From positions 1 through 64,000 of the forward strand of contig JAYWGN010000055.1 of the NCBI GenBank assembly GCA_043778255.1: DNA of 64,000 nucleotides. The letters are read 5' to 3'. Both the position numbers and the translations under genes were made by a program. Shown in pieces: positions 52,831 through 62,218 of the stretch (its first letter is position 1; each line of letters starts with the position of its first letter). The DNA comes from JAYWGN01 sp043778255 (GTDB lineage: Bacteria > Bacteroidota > Bacteroidia > Chitinophagales > Chitinophagaceae). Under the pieces are notes generated by a model that searched no databases, was not told where the DNA came from, and saw only the letters and a list, made by a program, of their open reading frames with translations.

Positions 52831-54558
52831 ATGAAAAAGATATATACCCTAATAATATTAAGTTGCTTAGCTATTAGCAACTTTGCACAAACAATAACAA
52901 ACCATAAAAAGTACAGCCAAATAAGTATAAGAGGCGGATTAGATAATGCCACCAAGCACAACTTTACCGACTATGTAAAAATGCCATTAAAAGGATTTAA
53001 TGTAGGTGCATCGTTTGATAAATATTGGAAGTGGTACGGCTTAGGAATTGATGTGGATTATATGAAAAACGAAAAACCTATTTATAACGATGCCGACTTT
53101 AAAGTTATAATGGGTGTGTGGGACGACCCTTTTTGGTACAGCCACAGTACTTCATCAACCGATTTAACACGATTGTTTGTAGGCATTGGCCCATCATTTA
53201 AGCACCAAAGTGCTAACAACAAATTTACTGCCGAACTTAACCTACGGGGCGGTATTACTAAAACGAATGGTTCATCATTATACTATCAAACAAAAGCAGT
53301 AAGAGTAATACACGACCCTTGGTGGACAAGAAGTGGTGATGCCACTACTAGTGCACCAACCGACTGGGGAACATTTTACCATAATGGTTACAAAAAAGAA
53401 ATATTGGCAACTGCCAAAGCACAAGTAAGGTTCAATTATTTTGTAACACCTAAGTTAGGCATTAATGTAGGTGGTTATTACATGCACTACTTTGGTAGCG
53501 ATGCCAAATACAATTATTTAGAAGTTAATAACTTGGCGGCACTCAATTATTTTTTACTTACACCACAATATAAGGTAAGCTCACTAACATCAATAGGTGC
53601 TACGGCAGGGTTAAGTTATAGGCTGGGCCAAACAAAAAGCAGTAAAAGCAAAGCAGAAAAAAATACCCTAATGGTAACTGTAAAAGATGAACTTACAGGC
53701 CTAGCATTAAGCGATGCCGAAGTAACCATAGTAAACCAAAGTGGTAAAGTATATACTGGCACTACTAATGCAATGGGTAGCATAAGTTTTGATAAAGTAG
53801 CCGAGGGCACCTATAAAGCAACTGGTACACTACATGGCATAGCCACCACCGAAAACAATGTAACCGTAAATAGCAGTAACAAAAATGCTAGTACAACATT
53901 AATACACAACGACCCAAGGTTTACGGTACAAGGCAAATCAATAAACATTAGCACCAACCAACCTGAAAGCGGCGTAAGTGTAAGTTTGAAAAACAATGAT
54001 AAAGGCTCTATTAAAATGGGCACTTCGCAAAGTGGTAACGGAGCATTTGGATTTCAAATAGATGCCAATAGCGATTATGAGTTGGTAGGCAAAAAAGCGA
54101 ACTATATTTCAAACATTGAAAAAATAAGCACCAAAGGGCTTACCCGTAGCCAAACATTATATGTAGAGTTGGAGTTAGGTGTACAAAATGTAGAAAAAGG
54201 TAAAGCAATTGTATTGCAAAATATTTATCATGATTTGGATAAAGCTAATATAAGAGAAGAAGCTAGCTCAGACTTGGAAAAACTAACCATATTTTTAATA
54301 GATAACCCAACATTTAAAATAGAAATAGCTTCGCATACCGATAGCCGTGGTAGCGATGAGTATAACCTAAAGTTAAGCCAAGATAGAGCACAAGCAGTAG
54401 TAGCATACCTTACCCAAAAAGGAATAGCTAGTACAAGATTAATAGCAAAAGGATATGGCGAAACCAAACTAATAAACAAATGTGCTAACGATGTAACATG
54501 TACCGAAGCTGAACATCAAAAAAACAGAAGAACAGCGTTTACCGTAATAAGCGAATAA
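52831..54558 (+). CDS. OmpA-family outer-membrane protein (copy 2)
   Basis: A 575-residue paralogue of the protein at 3343-5055 with the same order: signal peptide (1-20), barrel-like N-terminal region (about 25-270), SpaA/Cna-B-like repeats (about 280-450: LMVTVKDELTGLALSDAEVTI, TNAMGSISFDKVAEGTY, NQPESGVSVSL), and a C-terminal OmpA domain (about 460-575) with IASHTDSRGSDEYNLKLSQ and NRRTAF. The same C-terminal insert YGET(K)L(I)NKCANDVTC occurs in both. Probably an outer-membrane to peptidoglycan link. Confidence 0.9.
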   Translation: MKKIYTLIILSCLAISNFAQTITNHKKYSQISIRGGLDNATKHNFTDYVKMPLKGFNVGASFDKYWKWYGLGIDVDYMKNEKPIYNDADFKVIMGVWDDPFWYSHSTSSTDLTRLFVGIGPSFKHQSANNKFTAELNLRGGITKTNGSSLYYQTKAVRVIHDPWWTRSGDATTSAPTDWGTFYHNGYKKEILATAKAQVRFNYFVTPKLGINVGGYYMHYFGSDAKYNYLEVNNLAALNYFLLTPQYKVSSLTSIGATAGLSYRLGQTKSSKSKAEKNTLMVTVKDELTGLALSDAEVTIVNQSGKVYTGTTNAMGSISFDKVAEGTYKATGTLHGIATTENNVTVNSSNKNASTTLIHNDPRFTVQGKSINISTNQPESGVSVSLKNNDKGSIKMGTSQSGNGAFGFQIDANSDYELVGKKANYISNIEKISTKGLTRSQTLYVELELGVQNVEKGKAIVLQNIYHDLDKANIREEASSDLEKLTIFLIDNPTFKIEIASHTDSRGSDEYNLKLSQDRAQAVVAYLTQKGIASTRLIAKGYGETKLINKCANDVTCTEAEHQKNRRTAFTVISE

Positions 54559-54623
54559 CAGAGGGTTGCAATTGCAATTATGTATTGCAGGTTGTAAAAA
54601 GCTGACTATTAGAATAAACAAAA

Positions 54624-54656
54624 AAGGAAAGCTTCAATTAATGTGAGGCTTTCCTT
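54624..54656 (+). terminator. Terminator-like hairpin after OmpA copy 2
   Basis: AAGGAAAGC (54624-54632) pairs with GCTTTCCTT (54648-54656); the T-run downstream is weak (ATATTC). Confidence 0.5.
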
Positions 54657-54721
54657 ATATTCTAATCAAATTAATAAAAGAAAATATTTTTCAATATATT
54701 TATACCTCAAACCAAACTAAT

Positions 54722-55384
54722 ATGAAAAAAACAGGCTTGTTTTTATTATTATTGTTATGTGTATTATGTACCCATGCACAATTAAAACTAACTACTACAG
54801 GTGGCATTTCTTATACAATTGGCAACAAACCCGATAGTTTATTTTTTGCAAAAAAAACAGGAAGCAACCTACAATTAAATGCTGCATATTATTGGGGTAG
54901 GTTAGCCTTAGGGCTTAAGTTAGGTACAGCTAAGTACAAACCTACAGCAAACCTAACAAACATAACACCACCCAACCTACCCAACAGGCTTAGTGCCACG
55001 GCTAATGGTATTAGGAACACGTACTTTTTATTAGGGCCAGAAATATGCTTGTGCTATCGCCAAATAAAAATAATGCCTAACATTAAACTTGGTATAATGC
55101 ATACCGTAGCCGATAGTACCATTATAAAATTAGAATCAATTAACGGCACACCACGTAAGTATAGTACAGGCTTAGCTAATGCCAACAGCTTTGCATATAA
55201 TGTAGGAGTTAATATAGCAGTTAAAATAAGCAACACCATAGGTATAGCCACCAACCTCGATTATATGGCTTACAAGCTAAATGCCACACTAACCGACACT
55301 CGTAGTAGCACTAACCCAACCCTACCAATTAACCAACCTAGGCAATACTTTAATGCTGGCTTAGGTATATATGTAACATTTTAA
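54722..55384 (+). CDS. Outer-membrane beta-barrel-like protein
   Basis: A 220-residue exported protein with signal peptide MKKTGLFLLLLLCVLCTHAQ. The mature part shows regular amphipathic strands (LQLNAAYYWGRLALGLKLG, FLLGPEICLCYRQIKIMPNI, YNVGVNIAVKISNTIGIATNL) and ends in YFNAGLGIYVTF, a typical barrel-closing strand. About 8-10 strands would fit a small barrel (OmpW/PorT size). No named family. 13 bp before the next gene, so in one operon with it. Confidence 0.68.
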   Translation: MKKTGLFLLLLLCVLCTHAQLKLTTTGGISYTIGNKPDSLFFAKKTGSNLQLNAAYYWGRLALGLKLGTAKYKPTANLTNITPPNLPNRLSATANGIRNTYFLLGPEICLCYRQIKIMPNIKLGIMHTVADSTIIKLESINGTPRKYSTGLANANSFAYNVGVNIAVKISNTIGIATNLDYMAYKLNATLTDTRSSTNPTLPINQPRQYFNAGLGIYVTF

Positions 55385-55397
55385 TTAAACAATACTT

Positions 55398-56849
55398 ATG
55401 AAATATATAATAGCAATACTATTAATAGCGATAAGCCAATACACCAAATTAGCAGCACAAATAACCGTAAACTATAGTAGTAGCAATTACGCAATAAGCT
55501 ATAATTATATGAAAGCAGGAGTGGCAACAGCTGCACTACTAACACCTTCCGAAAAGCCTTTTTCACCCAAAAACCCAGGCTTTAGGGTATGGTTTGAGTA
55601 TGGTGATGGTAAGTTTACATACTTAAGTAATTCACAACATGGATACATAGCACCAAGCCAAAATGCTATGGTTAAAATTACAGGCATTTATGAAAATGGC
55701 GAAAAACCACCTCCAAGGATAATGTCAACAACTACTGGTGGAACTACAAATGTTGCACACCAAGCAAACTATTTAAAATCGGGTAAAAATGTAACCATAC
55801 AATCTAATGTTGATGATATATGTGGTAACGATACTATGCATTTTGCAATTAGTTACAAAGTATTAAATAAACAAGAAAATTGTCCAAAATTAGTATTTGA
55901 GTATAATTTAGATGGGATTGATTGCTTTGAAAGTACTAAGGAGTCACAAAAAATTACCGATGTTTCGGGGTCCGAAACTGTAAACTTTATACGAACACAC
56001 TTTGGAGAAACTCCAGACGACACAAATGACAACAAAATAATATTTAGTAATTTAAAAACCACCACTTCTGCTACTGGCATTACCACAGTATTTGTAACAT
56101 TAGTACCAAAAAACAAGGAAGAACTTGAAGGTACTAACTGCAGAGTAAAAGCCTACTTAATAAACTGTAAAGGAACAACTGACGAAGCTAACAGCGACGA
56201 ACAAGAAATGACTAACAAAGGCGATAAACCACACGACCCTAACTATATATTGGTTAATAAAACTTGCTTAAAAATGCCTACATTAGATACTGCCTTACAT
56301 TATGTAATACACTTTCAAAATACAGGAATAGGTGCAAGTAACGACTCCGTAAAAATTTCAACTCATATTGACCCAACGGTACTAAGCCAAATAAACCATA
56401 ATAATACATTTACTAACTTAACAGCTCAATATGGCAATATGGCAATGACCTCATTTGTGCCTATTAACCTTAACACATTTACAGGACCTTATGTAGCCAA
56501 TACTGTATATTATGACATTGTATCGCACCTCGATTCGGTGATATTTAAAATAGCAAAAAATAGCACTATATTATCAGGGCTTAACCTAAGCAACCCTAAC
56601 TTTATGGACGACCCATCAACAATGGGCGAAATAACATTTAACATAAAACTACCCACCAATTATGTAGCTGGCAAGCAGCTAAATGCACAAGCCGGTATAG
56701 TGTTTGACCAAGAAGCTGCCGTACTAACCAATAACGCCAATAGAACAGTAGTAAAAAAATGTAAAAAAACACGTAGCCAATCTGCACCTTGCAATTGTAA
56801 AGCTACCAAACGTAATTGGAGAGTTTGGCTAAGAGAGAAATGTGATTAA
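55398..56849 (+). CDS. Secreted protein with conserved-repeat beta-domain
   Basis: A 483-residue exported protein (signal peptide about 1-20). The middle is beta-rich without known domain. Residues about 290-460 match the conserved repeat domain seen before T9SS tails (LHYVIHFQNTGIGASNDSVKI, VNAQ-type LNAQAGIVFDQEAAVLTNNA). There is no T9SS tail; instead the protein ends in a basic, Cys-rich segment (KKCKKTRSQSAPCNCKATKR). Overlaps the GTG-started reading frame of the CHAT protein by 8 bp, or precedes its ATG by 55 bp. Confidence 0.65.
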   Translation: MKYIIAILLIAISQYTKLAAQITVNYSSSNYAISYNYMKAGVATAALLTPSEKPFSPKNPGFRVWFEYGDGKFTYLSNSQHGYIAPSQNAMVKITGIYENGEKPPPRIMSTTTGGTTNVAHQANYLKSGKNVTIQSNVDDICGNDTMHFAISYKVLNKQENCPKLVFEYNLDGIDCFESTKESQKITDVSGSETVNFIRTHFGETPDDTNDNKIIFSNLKTTTSATGITTVFVTLVPKNKEELEGTNCRVKAYLINCKGTTDEANSDEQEMTNKGDKPHDPNYILVNKTCLKMPTLDTALHYVIHFQNTGIGASNDSVKISTHIDPTVLSQINHNNTFTNLTAQYGNMAMTSFVPINLNTFTGPYVANTVYYDIVSHLDSVIFKIAKNSTILSGLNLSNPNFMDDPSTMGEITFNIKLPTNYVAGKQLNAQAGIVFDQEAAVLTNNANRTVVKKCKKTRSQSAPCNCKATKRNWRVWLREKCD

Positions 56850-56879
56850 TTGCACATCAAATAAAAATACAGTATTTTT

Positions 56880-56904
56880 AAGGCACAGCATTACACTGTG
56901 CCTT
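56880..56904 (+). promoter_or_regulatory. Hairpin immediately upstream of the CHAT-protease start codon
   Basis: AAGGCACAG (56880-56888) pairs perfectly with CTGTGCCTT (56896-56904); the next base starts ATG (56905). No T-run follows. It could sequester the start region and control translation, or shield the intergenic mRNA. Confidence 0.45.
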
Positions 56905-59700
56905 ATGTATTACAATAAATTACTGCTTTTTACATTACTTATTGGCACACAATTAAGTTGCCATACTGTAATTAAAAAAGAAATAAACAGCACAAACCCA
57001 CTTACCACGTTATTAAATACTCAATTAAACAATAAAGATACAATTGCATTTAAAAAAACTATTGATAGTGCTTATATGGCTATTTATAATTTGGATTTAG
57101 ATAGTGCAAATAACCAAACTGCAGCAGCCGAAACACTACCTAAGCTGATTGAAACTTTACAACACTTTTTAAAAATATACAAAAACAATAGCTATGCTAT
57201 TACAAAAAAAAACAAAGTTGTTTTGTTTTATTTGTATGTGTTAAATGAAGTAAAAAATTTTGCACAACTAAAAAAAACCTTTGAATTATATGTAGACAAT
57301 GAGTTTATAAAGCAAGTGCCCACTATACAAATTGTAAACCAAATGCACAACTTAGGCATAGCTTATAATAAGCTTGGCGATTTACAAAAATCTGAACAAA
57401 CTTATAGGCAAACTTATATACTAGCAAGTAGTATAAATAGTATTACCGATATGGCAAAAGCTACCGTAAACCTTAATATTATTAGAAGTAATAAAAAACA
57501 GTACGATACTATAATAGCCTATAGTTTGCCACAACTTAAACAAGATATATTGCCAAAATACAAAGCCAGTTTGGCTTTGAGCATAAGCAATGCATATAAT
57601 AGCACTAACAATGCACCAATGGCTATTAAGTACAATAACATGGCGTTTGCATATTTAACTACAATTGATACAGCACAATTACCCGCCGATTTTGAAAACC
57701 GATTGGCAAATGTATATGCCTTACAAGCCGATATATATACTCAACTACAACAAACTATACAAGCCGATAGTGCTTATACCAAAGCATTGTATTATACCAG
57801 CAAGTACTACCAATTAAAAGGGCGAGAATTGGCAAAACTTTATATAGCCATAGGCAATTATAAAATGCTACAACCCAATAGCAGCTTTACCCAAACCCCA
57901 CTTTATTATTACAACAAAGCCCTACAAGCCTTACAGCCTAATTACAATAGTGCCGATAGTTTGGCAATACCCAACACAGCATTACTAATACCCGAAAACA
58001 CTTACTTTGAAGCCCTCGATGCTAAGGCAAATTACCTGACACCCATAGCAATTACCCATAACGATACAGCATTATTACACACCATATTAGAGTACCACCA
58101 AATATCATTTACAGTAGAAAAAATGCTACTTAATAGCTATGTGTATGACAATAGTAAAATAGCCTTAATGAACCAAAGTAGGCAACGTACAAGCCAAGCA
58201 CTTGCCTTATGTAACTTACTGTACAAAGCTAGTAATAACCCCTATTGGGCTACAAAAGCTAACGAATTTATTGAAAATAATAAAGCCACAGTACTACTAC
58301 AAAAAATTACCGAAAACAATGTATTGCAAACTGCTATGCTAACCGATAGTATAGCACAATTATACAATGCCACTAAGCAAACCCTAGCCGATTATAAAGG
58401 CGACAATATAACTAGTACTGCCAACACAACGGTACAATACAAAATAGATTCAATAGAAACTCAACTGCAACAATACACAATACAGCTACAGCAAAAGTAC
58501 CCACAGCTTAACCAACTATTTGAATATAGCAATAAATATACTTTGGCACAAATGCAAAAAAAATTGCTTAACACCTCAACAACCCTACTCAATTATTATT
58601 ATAACGATACCATAGCATATTGTGTAAGCATTACTAACAATGCCATACAACTAAGTGCCACAAAGCTTTACATTAACACTATTAATAATTACAAATACAA
58701 TTGCAGCAACCTAACCGAGCAGTTAAACAATCCCAATACATTTATACAACTAAGCCACCAACTATACAATAGCCTAATACCCAAAGGCATTATAAACACT
58801 AATAGTACTAACCTAATTATAATACCCGATGGCGAATTAAATAACATTAGTTTCGATGCATTAGTAACCCAATTACTATCAACATACAATTATGCAAAGC
58901 AAAATTATTTGGTTAATAATGTAGCCATTAGCTATGGCTTTTCCATAGCATTGCTATTACAAAAAAGCAACAACACACCCAACACTAACAGCATATTAGC
59001 CATAGCACCAGCTTGTAATAAAGCATTAAATAATAAGCCTACACTAACCTACACCAAACAAGAAGTGTTAGAAATTAAAAAGAACTATCCCACCACTTAT
59101 GCATTAATTGATACGGCAGCAACTACCACTAACTTTTTACAATATTACACTGCCTACAACATTATACATATAGCCACACACTCCAATGCCGATGCTACTA
59201 ATGGCATAGCCACTATCGACTTTTACGATGCACCAATGACCACCACACAATTTTATAATCATAACAATTTTAAGGCAAGCCTTGTGTTTTTAAGTGCCTG
59301 TGAAACCACCTTGGGCAAACAAACACAGAGCGAAGGAGTACTTAACCTAGCACGTAGTATATACTATGCAGGTGCACAGCACATCATATCTACCCAATGG
59401 CAAATTAACGATGAAGCAACCAATACTATTGTAACTACATTTTACAAAAAAATAAAAAATACACCATACGCCAAAGCTTTACAACAGGCCAAAGTACAAT
59501 ACATTACTACAGCAAATGCCGAAAAAACTGCTCCTTATTATTGGGCAGCATTTAGCCAAATTGGCGTTACCGTCAACACATCTAATGCATTTAACTACTA
59601 CTATTTATTAAGCATTGTGCCAATGCTTTTTATAATTATTATAGGGGTAAATAAAAACAAAAAAATATACCAACGGAATAATACCAGTATAATTACTTAG
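56905..59700 (+). CDS. Exported TPR-CHAT protease (caspase-like)
   Basis: The protein starting at ATG 56905 (931 residues) begins with a lipoprotein signal (MYYNKLLLFTLLIGTQLSC, Cys19). An in-frame GTG at 56842 would add 21 residues and destroy this signal. Residues about 100-530 carry TPR-like repeats (LGIAYNKLGDLQKSEQTYRQ, AYTKALYYTSKYY). The CHAT domain (about 640-900) has catalytic His759 in IIHIATHS and Cys799 in FLSACETTLGKQ, with WQINDEAT and PYYWAAFSQIG. One transmembrane helix (about 895-915) and a basic tail follow. The enzyme would thus face the periplasm, held at both ends. A caspase-like peptidase role is expected; its substrate is unknown. Confidence 0.85.
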   Translation: MYYNKLLLFTLLIGTQLSCHTVIKKEINSTNPLTTLLNTQLNNKDTIAFKKTIDSAYMAIYNLDLDSANNQTAAAETLPKLIETLQHFLKIYKNNSYAITKKNKVVLFYLYVLNEVKNFAQLKKTFELYVDNEFIKQVPTIQIVNQMHNLGIAYNKLGDLQKSEQTYRQTYILASSINSITDMAKATVNLNIIRSNKKQYDTIIAYSLPQLKQDILPKYKASLALSISNAYNSTNNAPMAIKYNNMAFAYLTTIDTAQLPADFENRLANVYALQADIYTQLQQTIQADSAYTKALYYTSKYYQLKGRELAKLYIAIGNYKMLQPNSSFTQTPLYYYNKALQALQPNYNSADSLAIPNTALLIPENTYFEALDAKANYLTPIAITHNDTALLHTILEYHQISFTVEKMLLNSYVYDNSKIALMNQSRQRTSQALALCNLLYKASNNPYWATKANEFIENNKATVLLQKITENNVLQTAMLTDSIAQLYNATKQTLADYKGDNITSTANTTVQYKIDSIETQLQQYTIQLQQKYPQLNQLFEYSNKYTLAQMQKKLLNTSTTLLNYYYNDTIAYCVSITNNAIQLSATKLYINTINNYKYNCSNLTEQLNNPNTFIQLSHQLYNSLIPKGIINTNSTNLIIIPDGELNNISFDALVTQLLSTYNYAKQNYLVNNVAISYGFSIALLLQKSNNTPNTNSILAIAPACNKALNNKPTLTYTKQEVLEIKKNYPTTYALIDTAATTTNFLQYYTAYNIIHIATHSNADATNGIATIDFYDAPMTTTQFYNHNNFKASLVFLSACETTLGKQTQSEGVLNLARSIYYAGAQHIISTQWQINDEATNTIVTTFYKKIKNTPYAKALQQAKVQYITTANAEKTAPYYWAAFSQIGVTVNTSNAFNYYYLLSIVPMLFIIIIGVNKNKKIYQRNNTSIIT

Positions 59701-59788
59701 GGTTTATTTATTCAAAAAAAAACTACCGTAACACAATAACATTATAATTATTTAGTTTAAATAACAAACAATTTAAATCTATTTAATT

Positions 59789-60208
59789 ATGAAAAAAATA
59801 CTTTTTACCCTAGCTATTGCAGTATGTACAGTTACATTATTTAACAGTTGTAGTGGCGCATTTTCCGAAGATGTACCTAGCAACAATGTAGATGCTATAG
59901 TAACAAAAGGCGAGTGGAAAATAAACCAATTTATACAAAGTAACACCGACCAGTCAGCACAGTTTGCTAACTACACATTTACATTTATAGATAGTAGAAC
60001 AGTAACAGCTAACCAAAATGGTACTATTGTAACCGGTACTTGGGCAAGTGATAATTATGCTAACCGTATAGTACTAAACTTTGGCAATACGCCAACACTT
60101 AGCAAAATAAACCAAGAGTGGCTTATAAACAGCCAAAATGAAAAAGCAGTAACCTGTATTAATAACGATAAACCACAAACAGAAATGTTAGGTTTAATAC
60201 AACAATAA
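59789..60208 (+). CDS. Small lipoprotein of unknown function
   Basis: A 139-residue lipoprotein (lipobox FNSC, Cys21). The mature part has a lipocalin-like beta pattern (KGEWKINQFIQS, YTFTFIDSRTVTA, GTIVTGTWASDNY) and resembles other short Bacteroidota lipoproteins with a lipocalin-like fold; no family named. 88 bp after the CHAT gene, so possibly separate. Followed by two strong hairpins. Confidence 0.65.
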   Translation: MKKILFTLAIAVCTVTLFNSCSGAFSEDVPSNNVDAIVTKGEWKINQFIQSNTDQSAQFANYTFTFIDSRTVTANQNGTIVTGTWASDNYANRIVLNFGNTPTLSKINQEWLINSQNEKAVTCINNDKPQTEMLGLIQQ

Positions 60209-60248
60209 AATAATTTTTTTCTCATAAATTTCCATAACTATTGTACAC

Positions 60249-60297
60249 GGCGGTAATTTCTATTACCGCCAATTTTTTTGCCCAATGGGGCAAAAAA
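60249..60297. terminator. Double terminator between lipoprotein and korA
   Basis: First stem GGCGGTAAT / ATTACCGCC (60249-60257 / 60262-60270) followed by AATTTTTTT. Second stem TTTTTTGCCC / GGGCAAAAAA (60274-60283 / 60288-60297) works on either strand. Confidence 0.85.
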
Positions 60298-60352
60298 TGA
60301 GTACCACAAAAAACAAGTACCTAATTATTTATTATAATACACAATTGGTATT

Positions 60353-60360
60353 TACCTTTG
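60353..60360 (+). promoter_or_regulatory. -7 promoter box of korA (near-leaderless)
   Basis: TACCTTTG, a TAnnTTTG box, ends 4 nt before the ATG at 60365. Confidence 0.55.
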
Positions 60361-60364
60361 TGCA

Positions 60365-62212
60365 ATGACAAACCGTACCGAAGAAACCCTACCCGAAGTG
60401 GTAATAAAATTTGCTGGCGATAGTGGCGATGGTATGCAGCTTACAGGCACACAGTTTACTAACAATACAGCAATGCTGGGTATTGATTTGGCAACATTCC
60501 CCGATTTTCCGGCCGAAATAAGAGCACCAATAGGTACACTGCCCGGCGTAAGTGGTTACCAACTAAGGTTCAGCAGCGACAGAGTGTTTACACCCGGCGA
60601 TGAGTGTGATGTACTTGTGGCAATGAATGCAGCAGCATTAAAAGTAAATATAAAAGGACTAAAAAAAACAGGCAAAATAATAGCCAATGTTGATGGCTTT
60701 GATGCCAAAAATTTGCGACTAGCCAACTATGCCGATGGTGATAACCCACTCGATAACGGTAGCCTCGATGGGTACGAACTTATAAAAATGGATGTTACCA
60801 AAATGACCCGAGAAGCACTTAAGGAGTTCACTATGGGAACTAAAGAAAAAGACCGTGCAAAAAATATGTTTGTACTCGGGTTTTTGTATTGGATGTATAA
60901 CCGTGAGTTGCAAAGCACCATCAACTTCCTTACCGAAAAATTTGGTAAAAAGTTAGATATTTTGCATAGCAACATAAATGTATTAAAAGCAGGGTATAAC
61001 TATGGCGACACTACCGAAACCTTTACCACAAGGTATAAGGTGGAAAAAGCGGTAATGCCAAAGGGCGAATATCGCAATATTATGGGCAACCAAGCATTAA
61101 GTTATGGCCTTATAGCAGCATCGGTTGTAAGTGGTTTGCCCCTGTTTTTGGGTAGCTACCCCATAACCCCAGCTAGTGATATATTACATGAGCTAAGCAA
61201 ACATAAAAATTTTGGCATTCGTACCTTTCAGGCCGAGGATGAAATAGCAGCAATAACCAGTGCCATAGGTGCAGCTTATGGCGGTGCATTGGCTGTAACC
61301 ACTAGTAGTGGGCCCGGCATAGCACTTAAAGCCGAAGCAATGGGCTTAGCCGTAATGTTAGAAATTCCGTTGCTTATAATAAATGTACAGCGTGGCGGAC
61401 CAAGTACGGGCTTACCCACCAAAACAGAACAAAGCGACCTAATGCAAGCCTATTATGGTCGCAATGGCGAATGCCCAATGCCAGTTATAGCAGCTAGTAC
61501 ACCAAGCAATTGTTTTGATTATATATTGCAAGCAGCTCGTATAAGTGTGGAGCACATGACGCCAGTAATGTTCCTCAGCGACGGCTATATTGCCAATGGT
61601 GCCGAACCTTGGAAATACCCTGCCGAAGCTGATTTGCCTACAATAAAAGCAAACTTTAAAACCACATTAGCCGATGATGAGCCTAAGCTAATGCCCTACA
61701 ACCGCAACGAAAAGTTGGCCCGACCTTGGATAGTGCCAGGTGCTACAGGCTTGGAGCATCGTATTGGTGGCTTAGAAAAACAAGACGGCACAGGTAATAT
61801 TAGTTACGACCCCGATAACCACCAACTTATGGTCAACATTAGGCAACGTAAGGTAGATCTTATAGCCGATTATATACCCTTACAACAAATAGATAGTGGC
61901 GCCAATACGGGCAAAGTATTGGTACTAGGTTGGGGTAGTACTTATGGTGCTATTAAGAGTGCTGTAACACAATTAATACAACAGGGCAAAGCTGTAAGCC
62001 ATATACACTTACATTACATTAGGCCTTTCCCCAAAAACTTAGGCGAACTCTTAAAAAACTTTACCACTGTAATAGTACCCGAAATTAATAATGGACAATT
62101 GGTTAAAATATTAAGAGATGTATATTTGGTAGATGCCAAACCCTACAATAAAGTAATGGGCATACCCATTACAAAAGGTGAATTAATAGCCGAAATAGAA
62201 AAATATTTATAA
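60365..62212 (+). CDS. korA: 2-oxoacid (2-oxoglutarate):ferredoxin oxidoreductase, fused gamma-alpha subunit
   Basis: Oxidatively decarboxylates a 2-oxoacid, probably 2-oxoglutarate, with ferredoxin as electron acceptor (reductive or modified TCA cycle). The 615-residue protein is a gamma-alpha fusion. The gamma domain (about 10-190) starts KFAGDSGDGMQLTGTQF and has DFPAEIRAPIGTLPGV. The alpha part (about 240-470) has SYPITPASDILHEL, TTSSGPGIALKAEAMGLA and QRGGPSTGLPTKTEQSDLMQ. A C-terminal transketolase-like domain (about 510-610) follows. The beta (TPP) subunit korB, usually next to it, is not downstream; a membrane protein gene follows after 6 bp. Confidence 0.93.
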   Translation: MTNRTEETLPEVVIKFAGDSGDGMQLTGTQFTNNTAMLGIDLATFPDFPAEIRAPIGTLPGVSGYQLRFSSDRVFTPGDECDVLVAMNAAALKVNIKGLKKTGKIIANVDGFDAKNLRLANYADGDNPLDNGSLDGYELIKMDVTKMTREALKEFTMGTKEKDRAKNMFVLGFLYWMYNRELQSTINFLTEKFGKKLDILHSNINVLKAGYNYGDTTETFTTRYKVEKAVMPKGEYRNIMGNQALSYGLIAASVVSGLPLFLGSYPITPASDILHELSKHKNFGIRTFQAEDEIAAITSAIGAAYGGALAVTTSSGPGIALKAEAMGLAVMLEIPLLIINVQRGGPSTGLPTKTEQSDLMQAYYGRNGECPMPVIAASTPSNCFDYILQAARISVEHMTPVMFLSDGYIANGAEPWKYPAEADLPTIKANFKTTLADDEPKLMPYNRNEKLARPWIVPGATGLEHRIGGLEKQDGTGNISYDPDNHQLMVNIRQRKVDLIADYIPLQQIDSGANTGKVLVLGWGSTYGAIKSAVTQLIQQGKAVSHIHLHYIRPFPKNLGELLKNFTTVIVPEINNGQLVKILRDVYLVDAKPYNKVMGIPITKGELIAEIEKYL

Positions 62213-62218
62213 CAAAAT

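Noticed and set aside
56880..56904. Hairpin as terminator of the upstream gene
   Set aside because: No T-run follows on either strand and it abuts the next start codon; a translational role is more likely.
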